Source of the DNA: Sulfuritalea sp.
Lineage (GTDB): Bacteria; Pseudomonadota; Gammaproteobacteria; Burkholderiales; Rhodocyclaceae
DNA: 45,577 nucleotides
Assembly: GCF_017302275.1 (NCBI RefSeq)
Contig: NZ_JAFLDR010000034.1
Location: 1-45,577 of the forward strand
Direction: 5' to 3'
Position numbers and translations under genes: made by a program. This document shows positions 39,819-45,577 of the stretch, one piece after another. Under the pieces are notes generated by a model that worked only from the letters and a program-made list of their open reading frames with translations, was not told where the DNA came from and did not search any database. Every line of letters begins with the position of its first letter. Positions within the stretch are counted from its first letter, which is position 1.

Positions 39819-40241
39819 ATGGCAAACCGTGTCGACTGGAACCCGCGCCACGCCGTGGGCAATGAAATCCTTGATGCCCAGCATCGGGATCTCCTGGCGC
39901 GCTGCAATGCGCTGGGCGACTGCCTCGCGGCGGACGGTCCCGACACCGACCCCGAGGCCGACCGCCGTTTCGATCTCGCCTTCGAGGAACTGATGGCGCT
40001 CGCCCGCGCGCACTTCGCCGCCGAAGAGGCGCTGTTGGCGGCCCGGGGATTTGCCGGGCTCGATTCGCTGCGCAACGAAGTCGAGGAGTTCAACTTTCTC
40101 GCCGCCGAAATCGTCACACCCGCGAACTTCGACCGGCAGGAACTGCAAACCTTCCTCAGCCTTTGGTGGGCGGGCCATGTCGCCGGCACCGCCGGCGAGC
40201 ATCGTGCCAGTCTGGCCGGGCCACCGGCGGAATCGCCGTAG
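39819..40241 (+). CDS. degenerate hemerythrin-like protein
   Basis: 140 residues with the bacteriohemerythrin frame: VDWNPRHAVGNEILDAQHRDLL, HFAAEEALL and a C-terminal LWWAGHV (cited as short marks; key residues H22, H65, E69 and H120). The usual HxxEHxxF motif reads LRNEVEEF, so two iron-ligand His are L84 and V88, and the later Asp is Thr125. A normal O2-binding diiron site is therefore unlikely. It may sense or bind something else. It is last in the FNR-box operon. Confidence 0.8.
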   Translation: MANRVDWNPRHAVGNEILDAQHRDLLARCNALGDCLAADGPDTDPEADRRFDLAFEELMALARAHFAAEEALLAARGFAGLDSLRNEVEEFNFLAAEIVTPANFDRQELQTFLSLWWAGHVAGTAGEHRASLAGPPAESP

Positions 40242-40280
40242 TCCCGGCGCCGTCCCGCGGGATACCGCTTCGCATAACTC

Positions 40281-40490
40281 TTACAAACGCCGCAGTGCCT
40301 CGCGCACCAGCGGCTTGAGCCGCGCCTCGTCGGCGGTGCCCAGGCTGGCGAGGATCTGCTGGCGCATGCGCGGATCCCAACTGCGCTTGAGGTGGCTGGC
40401 GACGTCGGCCACCGCCTGCTCACGATCCGGCATGGCTTCGAAGAAGGCGCCAATCTGGTTGGCCATGGCGATCAGCTTTTCCAGATTCAT
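40281..40490 (-). CDS. fdsD: formate dehydrogenase delta subunit
   Basis: 69 residues beginning MNLEKLIAMANQIGAFF, with WDPRMRQQILA, the known pattern of FdsD. It is a small partner of the soluble NAD-linked formate dehydrogenase, needed for a functional enzyme in Cupriavidus-type operons. ATGA overlap with fdhD. It is the last gene of the operon and is convergent with the hemerythrin-like gene 39 bp away. Confidence 0.9.
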   Translation of the reverse strand: MNLEKLIAMANQIGAFFEAMPDREQAVADVASHLKRSWDPRMRQQILASLGTADEARLKPLVREALRRL

Positions 40491-41278
40491 GCGAGCACCT
40501 CACGGCTCGGCTGCGGCGCCGTGTAGCCGACACAACGGTCGTCGCGCAGGAAGCCGAACAAGGCCAGATTGAATTTCTCCGCAAGCCGAACTGCCGTGGC
40601 GGTCGGTGCCGACACCGCCGCCAGCGTGCCGACGCGCAGCGCGACGGCCTTCTGCACCATCTCGACGCTGGCGCGGCTGGTGATGATCAGCGCATCGCCG
40701 GAGGCATCGATGCCCTCGCGCGCCAAGGCGCCCAGGGTCTTGTCCAGCGCGTTGTGGCGGCCGACATCCTCGCGCACGTGGCTGATCGCGCCGTCGCGGC
40801 CAACGCGGCAGGCGGCGTGGGTGGCGCCGGTCGCCTGCTGCAGCCGCTGCTGCTCCGGCAGCGCGCGCATCCCGGCGTAAAGCGCGTCCAGCGGAAACGC
40901 CTCGCCGGCAGGCAGCGGCGTCAGTTCGCGCAGCACCTGGTCCAGGCTCTCGGTGCCGCACAGGCCGCAGCCGGTGCGCCCGGCGAGGCTGCGGCGACGC
41001 TCCTTGAGGCGCATGAAGTCGCCGGCGGCAATTTCGACTTTCAAGGTGATGCCGGCCACGGATTCCTCGACCTCGATGCCGAAGATGTCGCCGCGCCGCG
41101 CCACGATGCCCTCCGACAGGCTGAAGCCGACGGCGAAGTCTTCAAGGTCGGATGGAGTCGCCAGCATCACGGCATGGCTGATGCCGTTGTATTCGAAGGC
41201 GACCGGTGTCTCGACCGCCAACTGGTCGGAACGCGCAACGCCCTCGCGCCAGACGCGGCCTTGTTCGACCGGCTTCAT
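40487..41278 (-). CDS. fdhD: FdhD sulfurtransferase for formate dehydrogenase (FdsC)
   Basis: 263 residues. The sulfur-transfer cysteines lie in GCGLCGTESL near residue 101. The C-terminal GD-A-ITSRASVEMVQKA and SAPTATAV segments are typical. It delivers sulfur to the Mo-bis-MGD cofactor of formate dehydrogenase. Overlaps the upstream alpha-subunit gene and the downstream fdsD by ATGA on both sides. Confidence 0.95.
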   Translation of the reverse strand: MKPVEQGRVWREGVARSDQLAVETPVAFEYNGISHAVMLATPSDLEDFAVGFSLSEGIVARRGDIFGIEVEESVAGITLKVEIAAGDFMRLKERRRSLAGRTGCGLCGTESLDQVLRELTPLPAGEAFPLDALYAGMRALPEQQRLQQATGATHAACRVGRDGAISHVREDVGRHNALDKTLGALAREGIDASGDALIITSRASVEMVQKAVALRVGTLAAVSAPTATAVRLAEKFNLALFGFLRDDRCVGYTAPQPSREVLA

Positions 41279-44073
41279 GCGCCGCCGGACCGCGATACCT
41301 GCACCGCCGTGACTTTGTACTCGGGGCAGTTGGTGGCCCAGTCGGAGTTCTCGGTGGTGATCACGTTGGCGCCGGATTCGGGAAAGTGGAAGGTGGTGTA
41401 GACCACGCCCGGCGCCACGCGCTCGGTGACGGTGGCCGGCAACAGGGTGCGGCCGACGCGCGATTCCACGGCGACGCGGTCGCCTTCGCGGATGCCGCGC
41501 TCCTCGGCGTCATGCGGGTGGATCTCCAGCAGGTCGGCGGCATAGAAGTCGGTGTTGGCGGTACGCCGTGTCTGTGCGCCGACGTTGTACTGCGAGAGCA
41601 CGCGGCCGGTGGTCAACAGCAGGGGGAAGCGGCGCGTGACCTTCTCGTCGGTCGGCACGTACTGCGTGACCAGGAAGCGGCCCTTGCCGCGCACGAACGC
41701 ATCCACGTGCATGGTCGGCGTGCCTTCCGGCGCCGCATCATTGCAGGGCCACTGGATCGAACCCATCTGCTCCAGCCTGGCGTAGCTGACGCCGGCGAAA
41801 CTCGGCGTCAGGCGCGCGATCTCGTCCATGATCTGGCTCGGGTGTGCGTAGTGCATCTCGTAACCCAGGGCCTTGGCCAGCGCCAGCGTGGTTTCCCAGT
41901 CAGCCTTGCCGGCCAGCGGCGGCATGACGCGGCGCACGCGCGAGATGCGGCGCTCGGCGTTGGTGAAGGTTCCATCCTTTTCGAGGAAGGAAGCGCCGGG
42001 CAGGAAGACATGGGCGTACTTCGCGGTTTCGTTCACGAACAGGTCCTGCACCACCACGCACTCCATCGCGGCCAGCGCCGCCGTGACGTGCTGCGTGTTC
42101 GGGTCGGACTGCGCCGGGTCCTCGCCCTGGCAGTAGAGGCCCATGAAGGAACCGTCGAGGGCGGCATCGAGCATGTTGGGAATGCGCAGGCCGGGCTCGG
42201 ACTGGATTTGTACGCCCCAGTCGCGCTCGAAGAGTTGGCGCGTCGCCGTGTCCGACACATGGCGGTAGCCGGGCAGCTCGTGCGGGAAGCTGCCCATGTC
42301 GCAGGAACCCTGCACGTTGTTCTGTCCGCGCAGCGGATTGACGCCGACGCCCTCGCGGCCGACATTGCCGGTGGCCATGGCCAGGTTGGCGATGGCGATC
42401 ACCGCCGTCGAGCCCTGCGAATGTTCGGTGACGCCCAGGCCGTAGTAGATCGCCGCGTTTTTGCGTCCATTCACGCCGGTGGCGTACAGGCGTGCCGCGG
42501 CGCGTACTGAGGCAGCCGGCACGCCGCTGGCGGCCTCCAGCGCCTCAGGCGAATTTTCCGGCCGCGCGGCGAACTCGCGCCAGTCGGCAAACGCCTTCGC
42601 TTCGCAACGCGCGGCGACGAAAGCCTCATCGACCAGACCCTCGCTGACGATGACGTGGGCCATGGCCGAGAGCACGGCGACGTTGGTGCCGGGCCGCAGT
42701 TGCAGGTGATGGGCGGCGCGCACATGGGGCGAACTCACCAGGTCGATGGCGCGAGGATCGATCACGATCAGTTGCGCGCCCTCGCGCACGCGGCGCTTGA
42801 GGCGCGAGGCGAACACCGGATGGGCGTCACTCGGGTTGGCGCCGATCACGACGATGACATCGGCCTGCTCGACGGACTTGAAGGTCTGCGTGCCGGCCGA
42901 CTCGCCCAGGGTCTGCTTGAGGCCGTAGCCGGTCGGCGAATGGCAGACGCGGGCGCAGGTGTCGACGTTGTTGTTGCCGAAGGCGGTGCGCACCAGCTTC
43001 TGTACCAGGTAGTCCTCTTCGTTGGTGCAGCGGCTGGAGACGATGGCGCCGATCGAGTTGGTACCGTGCTTGGCCTGGATGCGGCGGAATTCCTTCGCGG
43101 TATGGCTCAGCGCTTCCTCCCACGACACCTCGCGCCAGGGATCGCTGATCTTCTCGCGGATCATGGGTTTGGTGACGCGGTCGGGGTGGGTGGCGTAGCC
43201 CCAGGCGAAGCGGCCCTTGACGCAGGCGTGGCCTTCGTTGGCACGCCCCTCGTCGGCGGGCACCATGCGCACGACCTGCGTCCCTTTGACCTCGGCACGG
43301 AAGCCGCAGCCGACGCCGCAGTAGGCGCAGGTGGTGGCGACGCTGCGCTCGGCCTGGCCCAGGTCGATCACCGTCTTCTCAACGAGCGTCGCCGTCGGGC
43401 AGGCCTTGACGCAGGCGCCGCAGGAAACGCAGTCGGAGGCCATGAAGGACTCGCCCTGCCCCGCCGTGACGCGCGAGCCGAAGCCGCGCCCGGTGATGGT
43501 CAACGCAAACGTGCCCTGGGTTTCCTCGCAGGCGCGCACGCAGCGGTTGCAGACGATGCACTTGGCCGGGTCGTAGCTGAAGTAGGGGTTGGATTCGTCT
43601 TTCGCCGTTTCGGTGAAATGGTTCTCTCCCGGGTTTGCGTCACTGGTGCCGTAGCGCACTTCGCGCAGCCCGACCACGCCGGCCATATCCTGCAACTCGC
43701 AGTCGCCGTTGGCGGCGCAGGTCAGGCAATCCAGCGGATGGTCGGAGATATAAAGCTCCATGACATTGCGCCGCAGCTTGGCCAGTTGCGGCGACTGGGT
43801 GCGCACCTTCATGCCGGCTTCGGCCGGCGTGGTGCAGGAGGACGGATAGCCTTTGCGTCCCTCGATTTCGACCAGGCACAGGCGGCAGGAGCCGAAGGGC
43901 TTGAGGCCCTCGCTGTCGCACAGTTTGGGGATCATCACGCCGGCGGCAACACCGGCGCGCAAGAGCGGGGTACCGGCCGGAACGCTGACGGCGATGCCGT
44001 CGATTTCCAGAGTCACCGTATCGCCAGCGCCGACTCTTGCGCCAGCCATGTTGAGTTCCTGCGGAGCATTCAT
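41275..44073 (-). CDS. fdsA: NAD-dependent formate dehydrogenase alpha subunit
   Basis: 932 residues. N-terminal [2Fe-2S] domain (CDSEGLKPFGSCRLC...C), NuoG-like CLTCAANGDC, two ferredoxin-type clusters (CIVCNRCVRAC, CVSCGACVKAC), then a catalytic-domain [4Fe-4S] (CAYCGVGCGF). The molybdenum ligand is Cys, not selenocysteine, in ARVCHSPTGYG. It oxidises formate to CO2 and passes electrons to FdsB. ATGA overlaps tie it to fdsB upstream and fdhD downstream. Full length and intact. Confidence 0.96.
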   Translation of the reverse strand: MNAPQELNMAGARVGAGDTVTLEIDGIAVSVPAGTPLLRAGVAAGVMIPKLCDSEGLKPFGSCRLCLVEIEGRKGYPSSCTTPAEAGMKVRTQSPQLAKLRRNVMELYISDHPLDCLTCAANGDCELQDMAGVVGLREVRYGTSDANPGENHFTETAKDESNPYFSYDPAKCIVCNRCVRACEETQGTFALTITGRGFGSRVTAGQGESFMASDCVSCGACVKACPTATLVEKTVIDLGQAERSVATTCAYCGVGCGFRAEVKGTQVVRMVPADEGRANEGHACVKGRFAWGYATHPDRVTKPMIREKISDPWREVSWEEALSHTAKEFRRIQAKHGTNSIGAIVSSRCTNEEDYLVQKLVRTAFGNNNVDTCARVCHSPTGYGLKQTLGESAGTQTFKSVEQADVIVVIGANPSDAHPVFASRLKRRVREGAQLIVIDPRAIDLVSSPHVRAAHHLQLRPGTNVAVLSAMAHVIVSEGLVDEAFVAARCEAKAFADWREFAARPENSPEALEAASGVPAASVRAAARLYATGVNGRKNAAIYYGLGVTEHSQGSTAVIAIANLAMATGNVGREGVGVNPLRGQNNVQGSCDMGSFPHELPGYRHVSDTATRQLFERDWGVQIQSEPGLRIPNMLDAALDGSFMGLYCQGEDPAQSDPNTQHVTAALAAMECVVVQDLFVNETAKYAHVFLPGASFLEKDGTFTNAERRISRVRRVMPPLAGKADWETTLALAKALGYEMHYAHPSQIMDEIARLTPSFAGVSYARLEQMGSIQWPCNDAAPEGTPTMHVDAFVRGKGRFLVTQYVPTDEKVTRRFPLLLTTGRVLSQYNVGAQTRRTANTDFYAADLLEIHPHDAEERGIREGDRVAVESRVGRTLLPATVTERVAPGVVYTTFHFPESGANVITTENSDWATNCPEYKVTAVQVSRSGGA

Positions 44074-45563
44074 GCGAAATCCTCCGGAAAGTGATTCAGG
44101 GCCGACATCACTGGAATCGGCGTCATGCTGCCCATGGCACAGGCCGAGCCCTGCACCATGGTTTCGCAGAGGTCTTCCAGCAATTCAATTTGCGCGGCAT
44201 CGCCGGCGCGGATGCGGTCGATGACTTCAACGCCGCGCGTGGAGCCGATGCGGCAGGGCGTGCATTTGCCGCAGGATTCGATGGCGCAGAACTTCATCGC
44301 GTAACGCGCCTGTTTCGCCATGTCCACCGTGTCGTCGAAGGCGACGATGCCGCCGTGACCGAGGCCGGCACCGATGGATGCAAAGGCCTCGTAGTCCAGC
44401 GGCGTGTCGAATTGCGGCTCGGCAAGATAGGCGCCCAGCGGCCCGCCCACCTGCACCGCGCGCAGCGGCCGGCCCGAACGCGAACCGCCGCCGAAGTCGT
44501 AAAGCAGTTCGCGCAAGGTCACGCCGAATGGCACTTCGACCAGGCCGCCATGGCGGATGTTGCCGGCGAGCTGGAAGGGCAAGGTGCCACGCGAGCGCCC
44601 GATGCCCAGGTCGCGATAGGCCGCCGCGCCACCGGCGAGGATGTCGGGCACGCTGGCCAGGGTGATCACGTTGTGGATCAGCGTCGGCCGCCCGAACAGG
44701 CCTTCGATCGCCGGCAGCGGCGGCTTGGAGCGAACGATGCCGCGCTTGCCCTCGATGCTTTCCAGGAGCGCGGTTTCCTCGCCGCAAACGTAGGAGCCGG
44801 CGCCCTTGCGCACCTCGATCTTGAATTGACCGAGGAAATCGCCGGCCGCCGTCAGGGCCGCCTGCAGCGCGGCGATGGCATGCGGGTATTCCGAACGCAC
44901 ATAGATATAGCCGCGATTCGCGCCCACCGCGAGTCCGGCGATGGCCATGCCTTCGAGCAGGCAGAAGGGGTCGCCCTCCATCAGCATGCGATCCGAGAAA
45001 GTGCCGGAATCGCCCTCGTCGGCATTGCACACCACGTACTTCTGCGTCCCTGCCGTGTCATGCACGGTGCGCCACTTGATGCCGGCGGGAAAGGCCGCGC
45101 CGCCGCGCCCGCGCAGGCCGGAATCGGCGATGGCCTGCACGATCGCGGCCGGCGCAACGGCAGGCGCCCGGCGCAGGCCTTCGCCGCCGCCACGCGCGAC
45201 GTAATCGGTCAGCGAGCGCGGATCGACCACGCCCAGGCGCTGGGTTACCCGCCGTTCCTGCCGCGCCAGCCAGGGAATCTGCTCGGTGGGCCCGAGCCGC
45301 AGCGGGTGGTCTCCGCCAGCGAGAAAATTCGCGGCGAACAAGCTGCCGACCATATCGACCGTCACCGGACCATAGGCGATGCGCCCCTGCGGCGTGACCA
45401 CCTCGACCAGCGGCTCCAGCCAGACCATGCCGCGTGTGCCGTTGCGCACCAGGCGCAGTTCGATGCCGCGCGCGGCGGCCGTGGCGGCGATCGCGTCGGC
45501 CACGGCATCGGCACCCAGGGCCAGGGCGGCGGCATCGCCGGGAAGGTAGATGGTGGCCCTCAT
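44070..45563 (-). CDS. fdsB: NAD-dependent formate dehydrogenase beta subunit
   Basis: 497 residues, NuoF-like. An N-terminal thioredoxin-like region is followed by GLRGRGGAAFPAGIKW (FMN/NAD), NADEGDSGTFSDR and the [4Fe-4S] motif ESCGKCTPCRIG. It reduces NAD+ with electrons from FdsA. The first codons overlap a stop codon (ATGA) of the gene to the right, expected to be fdsG. Confidence 0.96.
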   Translation of the reverse strand: MRATIYLPGDAAALALGADAVADAIAATAAARGIELRLVRNGTRGMVWLEPLVEVVTPQGRIAYGPVTVDMVGSLFAANFLAGGDHPLRLGPTEQIPWLARQERRVTQRLGVVDPRSLTDYVARGGGEGLRRAPAVAPAAIVQAIADSGLRGRGGAAFPAGIKWRTVHDTAGTQKYVVCNADEGDSGTFSDRMLMEGDPFCLLEGMAIAGLAVGANRGYIYVRSEYPHAIAALQAALTAAGDFLGQFKIEVRKGAGSYVCGEETALLESIEGKRGIVRSKPPLPAIEGLFGRPTLIHNVITLASVPDILAGGAAAYRDLGIGRSRGTLPFQLAGNIRHGGLVEVPFGVTLRELLYDFGGGSRSGRPLRAVQVGGPLGAYLAEPQFDTPLDYEAFASIGAGLGHGGIVAFDDTVDMAKQARYAMKFCAIESCGKCTPCRIGSTRGVEVIDRIRAGDAAQIELLEDLCETMVQGSACAMGSMTPIPVMSALNHFPEDFA

Positions 45564-45577
45564 CGCTCCGACTCCAG
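45560..45577 (-). CDS. 3' end of the upstream operon gene, probably fdsG
   Basis: Only five codons are visible (L-E-S-E-R, then TGA), and they overlap the fdsB start by ATGA. Identity as the gamma subunit rests on the standard fdsG-fdsB order, not on sequence. Confidence 0.4.
   Translation of the reverse strand: MESER

Overview
The window looks like a piece of a betaproteobacterial chromosome, perhaps a Rhodocyclales-type facultative anaerobe. This is inferred from the canonical fdsGBACD-type NAD formate dehydrogenase operon, the FNR-type box, the DsrO/DsrP-like redox genes and the high G+C of the right third. No 16S or tRNA is present to test it. I saw no RNA genes and no CRISPR array.

Region 1 (about 0.1-23.6 kb) is one long catabolic block, entirely on the minus strand. 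It reads from right to left: a two-component Rieske oxygenase (oxygenase plus VanB-like reductase); a DUF1302 outer-membrane protein and a DUF1329 periplasmic protein; a large molybdenum hydroxylase of the pyrogallol-phloroglucinol transhydroxylase / resorcinol hydroxylase family with an extra SCP2-like N-terminal domain; a quinone-reductase-like MDR protein; an acyl-CoA dehydrogenase; a RutE-like nitroreductase; then, in a second transcription unit, the iron-sulfur small subunit of the same Mo enzyme, a 3-hydroxyisobutyrate-dehydrogenase-like protein, a small membrane protein, an aldehyde dehydrogenase, a complete 2-oxoacid-dehydrogenase-like complex (E1 alpha, E1 beta, E2, E3), a hotdog thioesterase and a 3-hydroxyacyl-CoA dehydrogenase/enoyl-CoA hydratase fusion. 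The content suggests breakdown of a polyhydroxylated, probably hydrophobic, aromatic: Mo-dependent ring hydroxylation, cleavage of a quinone or diketone by the lipoamide complex, then beta-oxidation-like steps. Two promoters in the block carry the same 14-bp palindromic operator, 7 bp downstream of the -10 box in both cases, which ties the two halves into one regulon. No regulator gene lies in the block.

Region 2 (about 23.6-31.9 kb) is mobile or accessory DNA: an AlpA-type regulator, a secreted trypsin-like protease, a secreted protein of unknown family, a divergent phospholipase-D-fold protein and a P4-type tyrosine integrase. Next to the integrase lie phased short repeats and a strong terminator that probably mark the element edge. 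The catabolic block could be cargo of this element.

Region 3 (about 32-45.6 kb) looks like core chromosome. It holds a coupled set of unrecognised HEAT-repeat, membrane and exported proteins; AcpH; a serine carboxylesterase; an operon behind a perfect TTGAT-N4-ATCAA box encoding a Tat-exported four-cluster ferredoxin, a DsrP/NrfD-type membrane protein, a tetraheme cytochrome c with one CX3CH site, an unknown protein and a degenerate hemerythrin; and, convergent with it, the formate dehydrogenase operon fds(G)-B-A-fdhD-fdsD, which runs off the right edge.
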